From contig NZ_JBHOQJ010000026.1 in NCBI RefSeq assembly GCF_042408365.1, forward strand, positions 1-10,075: a stretch of 10,075 bases of DNA. Direction: 5' to 3'. Origin of the DNA: Thermoflexus sp042408365 (lineage in GTDB: Bacteria; Chloroflexota; Anaerolineae; Thermoflexales; Thermoflexaceae). The position numbers and the translations under genes were made by a program. The notes beneath the pieces were generated by a model, which saw only the letters and a program-made list of their open reading frames with translations, was not told where the DNA came from and did no database searches. Below are positions 1 through 5,732 of the stretch, piece by piece. The first letter of the stretch is position 1. Every line of letters begins with the position of its first letter.

Positions 1-93
1 TGCGTCGAAGGCGCGCGGCTCAGCCCCCAAAGCCCCCAGGAAGAAACCGCCTACATCCGTATGGGCATTGCGTGAGAACGACTGAATAGTTAC
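1..93 (-). repeat. dispersed intergenic repeat, copy A
   Basis: Read on the minus strand, this stretch aligns base by base with 5466-5560 on the plus strand. Shared blocks in order include CTATTCAG, CGTTC, ACGCAA, ATACGGAT, a GGTTTC/TCCTGG block, GGCTTTGGGGG, GAGCCGC and CGCC. The differences are scattered substitutions plus one gap of roughly a dozen bases. No reading frame is conserved between the copies. Copy A may continue beyond the left edge of the window. It is either a dispersed non-coding repeat or the end of a degraded mobile element; the sequence does not decide which. Confidence 0.7.
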
Positions 94-157
94 GTTGCTT
101 TCTACCTACAGTATTTGAGGGGGAAGCGAATGGCTCCGCCATGAGGAAACCCATCGC

Positions 158-186
158 TTGCGATCCTCCATCAACTTGCCCACAAT
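158..186 (+). promoter_or_regulatory. possible sigma-70 promoter for the small membrane protein
   Basis: TTGCGA (158-163) and CACAAT (181-186) are separated by 17 bases, each matching the consensus at four of six positions. Transcription would begin around 193, leaving a short leader that holds the ribosome binding site at 205-212. The -35 box overlaps the right arm of an imperfect inverted repeat (124-133 with 151-159), so the repeat could be an operator or just chance. Confidence 0.25.
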
Positions 187-217
187 GGATCACACTGAAG
201 ACAAGGGGGAGGATCTC

Positions 218-433
218 ATGCTGCCGCCTTCCCGTGTGCGTTGGATTCGGATTTTCCTGGCCGGATTGATCGGTTCGGCGGCCGGGTGGACCGTGGCCAC
301 CGCGATGTTGTTGGCCTTCACGGCCAGAGGGTCACTCCCCGCCGGGGGTGACCTTCTGATCCCCGCCACCTCCATCAGCGCTGCCCTCCTGGCCGCCTGG
401 CTGGCCTGGGTCAACTGGGGCGAGCGGTGGTAA
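218..433 (+). CDS. small two-helix membrane protein, function unknown
   Basis: The frame encodes 71 residues from an ATG at 218, preceded by a good ribosome binding site (GGGGGAGG, 205-212). The frame is open further upstream, to about 158, but those codons lack a binding site and would cover the possible promoter. Residues about 11-34 and 46-66 are hydrophobic and should form two transmembrane helices joined by a short loop containing LPAGGD. The basic N-terminus (PSRVRWIR) suggests that end is cytoplasmic. I recognise no family. The next gene starts about 110 bases downstream with its own ribosome binding site, so there is no translational coupling. The call rests on start context and membrane character, without a known homologue. 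Confidence 0.55.
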   Translation: MLPPSRVRWIRIFLAGLIGSAAGWTVATAMLLAFTARGSLPAGGDLLIPATSISAALLAAWLAWVNWGERW

Positions 434-527
434 CGTCTGCGTAGGGTTCGGCACACCCTGGTCCCAAACGATGGCTCCCCGCTCCTCAAGATCCACAGGC
501 GCTGTGGGGCCTAAACGTTGAGACCTT

Positions 528-535
528 GAGGGGGA
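528..535 (+). promoter_or_regulatory. ribosome binding site deciding the start of the phosphodiesterase gene
   Basis: GAGGGGGA lies six bases ahead of the ATA codon at 542. An in-frame stop (TGA, 527-529) limits how far upstream the gene can begin. Between that stop and the HRG motif at 581 there is no ATG, GTG or TTG in frame. The placement of this site therefore points to ATA as the start. Confidence 0.5.
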
Positions 536-541
536 TTCCCG

Positions 542-1309
542 ATAGCCTTTTTCCGAACAGATCGCCCGCTCAACCTGGCGCATCGAGGGGCCAGTCGGAT
601 CGCCCCGGAGAACACCATGGCGGCCTTCCGCCTGGCGCTGGAGCTGGGCGCCGATGGCTTCGAGCTGGATGTTCACCTGTCCCGCGATGGGATCCCCGTC
701 GTGCTTCACGACGTCCATCTCCATCGGACCACGGACGGTTCCGGGCGGGTCTGGGAGAAGACGGTTGCAGAGCTGAAGGCCCTGGACGCCGGCGCCTGGT
801 TCGATCCTCGCTTCGCGGGCGAGCGGATCCCCACGCTGGATGAGGTCTTTGAGGCTTTTGGGGATCGGGTTCGCTACAACATCGAGCTGAAGGCGTTCCA
901 GGATTGGGGGAGGGGATTGGTCCAGTCGGTAGTGGGGCGGGTTCGCCGGTATGGCCTGTCGGAGCGGGTGTTGCTTTCTTCGTTCAATCCGCTAGCCCTG
1001 CGCTGGGCCTGGCGCCTAGCGCCCGAGATCCCCCGGGGGCTCCTGGTGGGTCCCGATCTGCCTCTCCCCTTGCGTCGGGCCTGGCTGGCTTTTCTGGTCC
1101 CCCATCAGGCCCGCCACCTGCATTTCTCGATGATCGACGAGCGCACCGTTCGTTGGTGCTGGCAGCGTGGATACTCAGTGGTGGCGTGGACCGTGAACGA
1201 GGCGGAGGAGGCGCAGCGCCTGATCCGATGGGGTGTCAAAGCGATCATCACCGATGAGCCGGAACGTCTTGCCCAGATCCTGAACCGAGAATTCGGCAAA
1301 GGGCGATAG
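542..1309 (+). CDS. ugpQ: glycerophosphodiester phosphodiesterase, small cytosolic type
   Basis: The enzyme hydrolyses glycerophosphodiesters from phospholipid turnover to sn-glycerol 3-phosphate and an alcohol. Counting from the proposed start, the GDPD-family signature is complete: H14-R15-G16-A17, then APENT (E23), the metal-binding pair E41 and D43, second catalytic H56, and a further metal-type Glu at 115 in YNIELK. The C-terminal VVAWTVN and GVKAIITDEP blocks are typical TIM-barrel strands of the family. There is no signal peptide, and 255 residues is normal for the cytosolic (UgpQ-like) class. The first ATG, at 617, would delete the catalytic HRGA and APEN segment, so it cannot be the true start. 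ATA at 542 has a well-spaced ribosome binding site; CTG at 575 is the alternative but would leave only one residue before HRGA. A point mutation or base error of ATG to ATA would explain this. The gene symbol reflects family resemblance, not proven orthology. Confidence 0.88.
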   Translation: MAFFRTDRPLNLAHRGASRIAPENTMAAFRLALELGADGFELDVHLSRDGIPVVLHDVHLHRTTDGSGRVWEKTVAELKALDAGAWFDPRFAGERIPTLDEVFEAFGDRVRYNIELKAFQDWGRGLVQSVVGRVRRYGLSERVLLSSFNPLALRWAWRLAPEIPRGLLVGPDLPLPLRRAWLAFLVPHQARHLHFSMIDERTVRWCWQRGYSVVAWTVNEAEEAQRLIRWGVKAIITDEPERLAQILNREFGKGR

Positions 1310-1361
1310 CCCTTGCTCGGTTTCTGTTTTGTGAATATGTGGGGGTGGATCGGAAAGGGCG

Positions 1362-1798
1362 ATGAGCTGACGCTTCGCTCTGCTTTTAGGGGTTCTGGGG
1401 TTGGTCGGGATCTGTTTTCTGGGGCGGGTGGCCTGTGCCTGGGTGTTGGAAGCGCCTTATCTATAGGACTGGCCCATCATGCATCGGACCCAAGCTGGCC
1501 TGGATCAGGGTTTGCGGGAGCTCCCCCAACCGGGAGGCTTCCAGCTGGTAACGGTGATCGATGCGGGGAAAAAGGGCCGATCAGGGCAGAGGGGGTTTAT
1601 ATCGTTTTTAGGACGACGCTTCCTGCTCAAGAGGCGATGACGCGTTATGGAAGGGCGTTGGAGGCTCAGGGATGGCGGCTAGTGAACGCGAAGAGCCGGG
1701 AATGGGCCCTGGTCCGCACCGAGCAGAAGGAGTTGATCATTCGCGCTCAAGGGGCAGGGCTGATCATCGAGGTGGATCCGAGGTATCAACAGGCGTAA
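1362..1798 (+). pseudogene. decayed gene for a secreted protein of unknown function
   Basis: Read in one frame from ATG 1362, the sequence gives MS, a TGA stop (1368-1370), then a hydrophobic signal segment (RFALLLGVLGLVGICFLG). After APYL comes a TAG stop (1464-1466), and the frame then continues with GLDQGLRELPQPGGFQLVTV to about 1592. There it runs into a five-G run (1591-1595). Adding one G joins it to the next frame, which continues VYIVFRTTLPAQEAMTRYG and ends in EVDPRYQQA before TAA at 1796. The joined product would be about 145 residues: a signal or membrane anchor followed by a small alpha/beta domain. Two stops plus one frameshift argue for a pseudogene; a single sequencing error would not explain all three. 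A continuous frame also runs from 1313 to 1798, but its first half is low-complexity and lacks the signal peptide. I do not recognise the family. Confidence 0.65.
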
Positions 1799-2014
1799 GG
1801 GAAGTTTCCCACCTTTGTCTACATCACGCTGCGCTACATTCTACCGCGTGTGCCGGGGTGTTAGTGAGAGGAGGATCCGAACTTCTCCCGGATTGCCGAG
1901 GACAGATGCCGAGGGCGTAGGGGGAGAAAGGGAGGAGGGAGCATTCACTCCTCCAGTGCGTCTTGATGTCGGCGTTTCCGGATTAATTTTTCCAGTGCGA
2001 GCAACAGAGCGCAG

Positions 2015-2055
2015 GCGAAGCAATCGAGCGTGATTCCGCTCGGTATTGCTTTCGC
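2015..2055. promoter_or_regulatory. long inverted repeat, possible operator
   Basis: The left arm GCGAAGCAAT plus CGAGCG (2015-2030) pairs with CGCTCG, GT, ATTGCTTTCGC (2037-2055) around a TGATTC loop. The stem has 16 base pairs, interrupted only by a two-base GT bulge and one extra T. No T-run follows, so it is not a classic terminator. The right arm overlaps the -35 box proposed at 2046-2051, which would suit a repressor or activator site; that role is inference. Confidence 0.5.
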
Positions 2056-2075
2056 AGCGTGAGGCCTACTAAAAT
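2046..2075 (+). promoter_or_regulatory. likely sigma-70 promoter for the sugar-phosphate isomerase
   Basis: TTGCTT (2046-2051) and TAAAAT (2070-2075) are 18 bases apart, matching the consensus at four and five of six positions. Transcription would begin near 2082, about 75 bases ahead of the ATG at 2157. Confidence 0.4.
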
Positions 2076-2092
2076 CCTGTTGGTGCAACAGG
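2076..2092 (+). other. perfect small hairpin at the presumed transcript start
   Basis: CCTGTTG (2076-2082) and CAACAGG (2086-2092) form a perfect seven-base-pair stem with a GTG loop. It lies directly after the proposed -10 box. It may stabilise the 5' end of the message or be part of a protein-binding site. Confidence 0.4.
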
Positions 2093-2156
2093 CAGCTCGG
2101 ATGATGTATCAGCGGTGGGTGCTCACAAGGCTGAAAGTTGTCCTGGAGGCAAAGCG

Positions 2157-3230
2157 ATGATTCATTTGGATGACGTGCCACGCTTGCGGGCTCTGGACGC
2201 CGGTCGGATGCTCGACCTGGTGGCCGATCTCCCCCGACAGTTGCAGGCGGGTTGGGAGCTGGCGATGCGCGCGCCGTTGCCTTCGGGATGGTCGGCGTCC
2301 GCCTTCGACCATGTCGTTATCGCTGGGATGGGTGGGTCGGCCATTGGGGCCTCGCTGGTGGCCGCCCTGGTTGAAGCGGACTGTCCGATCCCCCTGACGG
2401 TGGTACGAGATTACGCCCTGCCCGCCTTCGCCCAGGGGCCTCGCACGCTGGTCATCGGCTCCAGCTACTCCGGGGAAACGGAGGAGACCCTCGAAGCCTT
2501 TGAGACGGCGCGGAAGCGCGGGTGCGCGCTGGCCGCGATCGCTACGGGCGGGCGGCTGGCGGCATGGGCCCAGGAATGGGAGGTCCCTCTCTTCCGTTTT
2601 GAGCCTGTGGGGCAGCCACGGGCGGCCTTGGGGTACTCCTTCTCGATCCTTCTCGGTTTGCTCCACCGTCTGGGCCTGATCCCGGATGCACGGGCCGCCA
2701 TCGAGGAGGCGGCGGCCCGGTTGCAGGAGGATGCCGCCCAGATGGCCCCAGAGGTGCCGACCGTTCGCAACCCGGCCAAACGGATGGCCGGCCAGTTGAT
2801 CGGACGCATCCCTGTGATCTTCGGCGCGGGACCCCTCGCGGAGGTCGCGCGTCGCTGGAAGACCCAGATTAATGAAAACGCGAAGGCGGCGGCCGTCTTC
2901 GAGGCCCTGCCGGAGGCGGATCATAACACGATCGTGGGGACGGAGTTCCCTTCCGAGCTGCTGCCGCATCTGATCGCCCTTTTCCTGACAGCACCCTCGG
3001 ACCATCCGCGCAACGCGCTGCGGGTCCGTATCACCCGGGAACTGTTCATGCGTCAAGGGGTGAATACGGATCTTTTCACCGGGCGCGGTGAGAGCCGCAT
3101 CGCCCAGGTGTTCTCCTTGATCCTCCTCGGAGATTTCATCAGCGTCTACCTGGCGCTCGCCTACGCGATCGACCCGACGCCGGTTCAAGTGATCTCTGAG
3201 CTCAAGGCCCGTCTGGCAGCCGGGGGGTGA
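2157..3230 (+). CDS. bifunctional phosphoglucose/phosphomannose isomerase
   Basis: This cytosolic enzyme interconverts glucose 6-phosphate or mannose 6-phosphate with fructose 6-phosphate, linking glycolysis/gluconeogenesis to mannose and polysaccharide precursors. The 357 residues match the archaeal/bacterial PGI/PMI family in length and motifs. The first SIS domain has IAGMGGSAIG (55-64) and a phosphate-binding SSYSGET loop (102-108). The second SIS domain contains NENAK (E240, the expected catalytic base) and EADHNTIVG (H256, the expected ring-opening His). The C-terminus has DPTPVQVISELK with the conserved K350. The frame is open back to 2115, but ATG 2157 has the ribosome binding site CTGGAGG seven or eight bases ahead and gives the usual N-terminus (IHLDDVPRLRALD). 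The promoter and hairpins described upstream may control it. It is followed by a 140-base gap before lpdA. No key residue is missing. Confidence 0.93.
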   Translation: MIHLDDVPRLRALDAGRMLDLVADLPRQLQAGWELAMRAPLPSGWSASAFDHVVIAGMGGSAIGASLVAALVEADCPIPLTVVRDYALPAFAQGPRTLVIGSSYSGETEETLEAFETARKRGCALAAIATGGRLAAWAQEWEVPLFRFEPVGQPRAALGYSFSILLGLLHRLGLIPDARAAIEEAAARLQEDAAQMAPEVPTVRNPAKRMAGQLIGRIPVIFGAGPLAEVARRWKTQINENAKAAAVFEALPEADHNTIVGTEFPSELLPHLIALFLTAPSDHPRNALRVRITRELFMRQGVNTDLFTGRGESRIAQVFSLILLGDFISVYLALAYAIDPTPVQVISELKARLAAGG

Positions 3231-3269
3231 AGAGAGCTTTCGGTGGGGGAGGGAAGCAGCCCTAGGGAT

Positions 3270-3286
3270 CGGGCCGCTCGGGCCCG
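3270..3286 (+). terminator. weak GC hairpin, possible terminator
   Basis: CGGGCC (3270-3275) and GGCCCG (3281-3286) form a six-base-pair GC stem with a GCTCG loop, 40 bases after the isomerase stop codon. No T-run follows, so intrinsic termination here is uncertain. Confidence 0.3.
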
Positions 3287-3370
3287 GTTGATAGGGGGCG
3301 GCTCCATATTTTGTGAGGTTTTCCTGATCGCATGATGCGTTATGAATCTCCGCAAGGGAAGGAGGCTTCC

Positions 3371-4786
3371 ATGGCGCAGTATGACGTGGTCATCATCGGC
3401 GGTGGGCCTGGTGGTTACGTGGCCGCGATCCGGGCGGCGCAGCTGGGGCTGAAGACGGCGCTGGTGGAGCGGGAGCACCTTGGGGGTGTGTGCCTTAACT
3501 GGGGCTGCATCCCCACCAAGGCGCTGCTGCGCAATGCAGAGGTGATCGAACTGCTGAGCCGGGGGGATGAGTTCGGTTTTTCCTTTGAGAACCTAAAGGT
3601 GAACTACGAGGCCGCCTATCAGCGCAGCCGTCAGGTGGCCGACCGCCTGGTGCGAGGCGTTCAGTTCCTGATGCGCAAAAACCGGATCGATGTCTATGAA
3701 GGGGAGGGGAAACTGCGCTCGGCCCACCAGGTTGAGGTGCACCCCACCCAAGGGGTAGCTGTCGGGGGACAAAAGTTCGAGGGGGTGTTGGAGGCGAAAT
3801 ACATTGTCCTGGCCACCGGGGCGCGGCCCCGCTTGCTGCCCGGTCTCTCGATCGACCCACCTCGGGTGATCACTTACCGCCAGGCGTTGGAGCTGAAACA
3901 AGCCCCTCAGTCCATCGTGATCATCGGCGCTGGACCCATCGGGCTGGAGTTCGCCTATCTCTTTCGGGCTTATGGCGCCGAGGTCACCCTGATCGAGATG
4001 CTCCCCCATCTGGCGCCGTTGGAGGATGAGGAGATCAGCGTGGAGCTGGAGAAGCAGTTCACCCGGATGGGGATCCGTTTCATGACGAACACTCGGGTGG
4101 ACGCTGTGCGATCGGCAAACGGCGGTGTAGCGGTAGAGGCTGGCGGGAAGACCGTGGAGGCGGAGACGGTGCTGGTGGCGATCGGTGTGCAGCCTAACGT
4201 GGAGAACTTGGGTCTGGAGGCCGTGGGGGTGCAGGTGGAGCGAGGGGCCATCACGGTGAACGATTACCTGCAGACCTCGGTGCCCAACATCTACGCCATC
4301 GGCGACGTGACTGGGAAGCTGCCCCTGGCCCATGTGGCCTCAGCTCAGGGGATTGTGGCGGTGGAGCACATCGCCGCACAGGAGGGGAAAGGATCCGTGC
4401 CACCGGCCCTCGATTATCTGGCCGTGCCGCGCTGCATCTACTGCCGCCCCCAGATCGCCTCCATGGGGCTCACGGAAAAACAGGCCCGGGAGCAGGGTTA
4501 TTCTGTGAAAGTGAGCAAGTTCCCCTTCCAGGCCAACGGGAAGGCCCTGGCCTTCGGCGAGCATGGAGGTTTCGTGAAACTGGTGGTGGATGCGAAATAT
4601 GGGGAGATCCTGGGGGTCCATATGATCGGCCCCGAGGTCACGGAGCTGCTCCCCGAGATGGTCCTCGCACGGACTGCCGAGCTCACCCCCGAGGAGATCG
4701 TCCGATCGGTCCACGCCCATCCGACCCTCAGCGAGGTCCTTGTCGAGGTTGCCCACGCGGCTGTGGGGGCGGCGATCCATATTTAA
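3371..4786 (+). CDS. lpdA: dihydrolipoyl dehydrogenase (E3)
   Basis: This flavoprotein reoxidises dihydrolipoamide on the E2 subunit of pyruvate, 2-oxoglutarate or branched-chain 2-oxoacid dehydrogenases, or on glycine-cleavage H protein, passing electrons via FAD to NAD+. The 471 residues hold all family motifs: FAD-binding GGGPGG (10-15), the redox disulfide GGVCLNWGC (C41 and C46), the NAD-binding GAGPIG (186-191), the second FAD motif AIGDV (309-313), and the C-terminal dimer-interface pair H450 and E455 in HPTLSE. The frame is open to 3332, but ATG 3371 is preceded by AAGGAGG and gives the standard MAQYDVVIIGGG start. No E1, E2 or H-protein gene is in the window, so the partner complex cannot be named. 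A related mercuric or glutathione reductase is unlikely: the active-site spacing and the HPTLSE tail are those of E3. Confidence 0.95.
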   Translation: MAQYDVVIIGGGPGGYVAAIRAAQLGLKTALVEREHLGGVCLNWGCIPTKALLRNAEVIELLSRGDEFGFSFENLKVNYEAAYQRSRQVADRLVRGVQFLMRKNRIDVYEGEGKLRSAHQVEVHPTQGVAVGGQKFEGVLEAKYIVLATGARPRLLPGLSIDPPRVITYRQALELKQAPQSIVIIGAGPIGLEFAYLFRAYGAEVTLIEMLPHLAPLEDEEISVELEKQFTRMGIRFMTNTRVDAVRSANGGVAVEAGGKTVEAETVLVAIGVQPNVENLGLEAVGVQVERGAITVNDYLQTSVPNIYAIGDVTGKLPLAHVASAQGIVAVEHIAAQEGKGSVPPALDYLAVPRCIYCRPQIASMGLTEKQAREQGYSVKVSKFPFQANGKALAFGEHGGFVKLVVDAKYGEILGVHMIGPEVTELLPEMVLARTAELTPEEIVRSVHAHPTLSEVLVEVAHAAVGAAIHI

Positions 4787-4853
4787 CCCTAGCCCGATGC
4801 CCATTCGCATCCCGGTAGAGAGGTCCTCCACAGATACCAGGGGAGGTCGAAAC

Positions 4854-5192
4854 GTGAAAAGCCAAGTAGGGATCGGATACCTTTCCCCGGAAAGCGACGT
4901 AGACCTGGATGTGCTGTTTGATCGGGATCCCTCTTTGGAGGAGGAGCTGGACGTGGGCGCTGCCGCCGAGGAGGCGTTGGGGATGGAGCGGGTGGATATC
5001 ATCAACCCGAACCGCGCTCATCTCTTGCTACGCTACCGGGCCATCGGCGGCCTCCTGATCTACGAGCGAGACCCAATCCGGGCCTCCGATTTCATTGAGG
5101 AGACCATCATTCGCTACATGGACTACGAGCCGGACCTGCGGGCGGTCTATCGAGACTATGACCGGGCGCTGGAGGAGGCATATGGAATATGA
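4854..5192 (+). CDS. MNT nucleotidyltransferase-domain antitoxin, N-terminally truncated remnant
   Basis: The 112-residue product matches the later part of minimal nucleotidyltransferases (MNT/MntA), which AMPylate and silence HEPN toxins. Metal-binding Asp residues D15 and D17 lie in PESDVDLDVLF, and a third Asp, D48, in ERVDIINPN; LLLRYRAIGGLLIYERD follows, as is typical. The usual 25-30 residue helix and the GS motif before it are absent: where GSRA would be expected the sequence reads KSQV. GTG 4854 has a strong ribosome binding site (AGGGGAGG, 4840-4847). The frame is open upstream to 4740, inside lpdA, but those codons do not resemble an MNT N-terminus. Without the GS motif the protein should not bind nucleotide properly, so it is probably inactive. 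Its end overlaps the HEPN remnant by 11 bases, the coupling usual for such pairs. Confidence 0.7.
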   Translation: MKSQVGIGYLSPESDVDLDVLFDRDPSLEEELDVGAAAEEALGMERVDIINPNRAHLLLRYRAIGGLLIYERDPIRASDFIEETIIRYMDYEPDLRAVYRDYDRALEEAYGI

Positions 5193-5452
5193 CCTCCCGC
5201 GAATTCGGGAGCGGATTCAGCACATTGAGACCTCTCTTGCGCGCTTAGAGATGCTTCGAAGCCTTCCGGAGGATTTCCGGGCGGGTACCGGCTGATCCCC
5301 GAATGGTTCGGTTTCGGAATCTGGTCGTCCACTTATACCATGAGGTAGAGCCACGCCGGGTTTATGAGATTTTGCAGACGGGGTTAGATGACCTGAGGAG
5401 TTTTATCGCCGAGGTTTGGGCAATCGTTGGTAGCCAGCGGGCCGGTTTCTGA
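5182..5452 (+). pseudogene. HEPN (HepT-type) toxin, internally deleted and frameshifted
   Basis: Two fragments in different frames together give the two ends of a HepT-family toxin. Fragment one (5182-5295, 37 residues) begins MEYDLPRIRERIQHIE and stops after EDFRAGTG. Fragment two (about 5285-5452) reads VPADPRMVRFRNLVVHLYHE and ends after EVWAIVGSQRAGF. It retains the RNase motif Rx4HxY (RNLVVHLY) and the typical VYEILQTGLDDLR helix. Intact HepT proteins are roughly 110-145 residues, so about 50 residues between the fragments are missing, with the deletion joint near 5278-5285. The downstream fragment has its own ATG at 5303 but no good ribosome binding site. In intact systems HepT cleaves RNA and is inactivated by AMPylation of the Tyr in this motif. 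Here the four-helix bundle cannot form, so the toxin is dead. Confidence 0.75.
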
Positions 5453-5465
5453 GTTAAGTTACGGA

Positions 5466-5560
5466 GTACCTATTCAGCCGTTCATAACGCAACGCAATAC
5501 GGATATGGGCGTTTCCATGGGGGTTTCCTCCTGGAGGCTTTGGGGGGAGAGCCGCACGCC
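5466..5560 (+). repeat. dispersed intergenic repeat, copy B
   Basis: This is the plus-strand counterpart of the repeat at 1-93, in inverted orientation about 5.4 kb away. It begins GTACCTATTCAGCCGTTC and ends GAGCCGCACGCC. Relative to copy A it has about a dozen extra bases around 5511-5523. It begins 14 bases after the HEPN remnant ends, so element activity may have helped break that module; this is inference. The gap from 5453 to 5732 contains nothing else except the hairpin at 5596-5634. Confidence 0.7.
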
Positions 5561-5595
5561 AGAGGCGCGCAGCTCTGCCCCGAAATAATTTTTTA

Positions 5596-5634
5596 TCCCT
5601 CTCCCCCCGGCCCTCTGGGCCGGGGGGAGAGGGA
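5596..5634. repeat. perfect 18-bp GC-rich hairpin
   Basis: TCCCTCTCCCCCCGGCCC (5596-5613) is an exact reverse complement of 5617-5634, with a three-base TCT loop. AATAATTTTTTA precedes it on the plus strand. Neither strand shows the T-run after the hairpin that an intrinsic terminator needs: reading minus, the stem is followed by TAAAAAATT. It could still stop or stabilise transcripts of the convergent lipoprotein gene and the HEPN remnant. It may also be a REP-like repeat or part of the adjacent copy B element. Confidence 0.65.
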
Positions 5635-5732
5635 TCCATAGGGTGGGGCCATTTGGCCTCTTCGTGGGAGCTCCGCACCAAATATTGCCAGGCTGAGATG
5701 GTTCCAATCTAGAGGATGGCCATGGAAGGTTT

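Larger units (their letters stand above)
1799..2156. other. intergenic region with several hairpins and a likely promoter
   Basis: I find no convincing gene in these 358 bases. The left part (1799-1930) has no frame with a good start. Further right there is a GGAGGAG/CTCCTCC hairpin (1931-1937 with 1948-1954), a nine-base direct repeat TCCAGTGCG (1952-1960 and 1991-1999), a long inverted repeat (2015-2055), a promoter-like pair (2046-2075) and a second perfect hairpin (2076-2092). The ribosome binding site of the next gene (CTGGAGG) sits near 2143-2149. I tried to match the region to known riboswitch signatures, including the T-box, glycine and cobalamin types, and saw no match. Confidence 0.6.

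Noticed and set aside
493..507. CCACAG/CTGTGG hairpin as a terminator of the 71-residue gene
   Set aside because: It has only six base pairs and no T-run, and so is too weak to call.
1464..1466. In-frame TAG as a recoded codon such as pyrrolysine
   Set aside because: There is a second stop of a different type (TGA 1368) and a frameshift in the same gene, and nothing in the window suggests recoding machinery. Decay is simpler.
1313..1798. Uninterrupted 161-codon frame as an intact gene
   Set aside because: Only the second half (from about 1595) looks coding. The first half lacks a signal peptide, while another frame over the same bases encodes a clear one, so a pseudogene explains it better.
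1815..2033. Small plus-strand frame in the gap before the isomerase
   Set aside because: It has no ribosome binding site, an Arg-rich low-information product, and crosses three hairpins and a direct repeat.
2109..3188. Long minus-strand open frame opposite the isomerase
   Set aside because: It mirrors a well-supported gene. Its translation is Arg/Gly/Pro-rich with no motif, as expected from antisense frames in GC-rich coding DNA.
3593..4333. Minus-strand open frame opposite dihydrolipoyl dehydrogenase
   Set aside because: It is fully contained in a gene with all its motifs intact; the composition is antisense-like and there is no ribosome binding site of note.
4740..4853. Upstream extension of the MNT frame into lpdA
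   Set aside because: The added residues overlap the end of lpdA, do not resemble an MNT N-terminal helix and contain no GS motif; GTG 4854 has the far better ribosome binding site.
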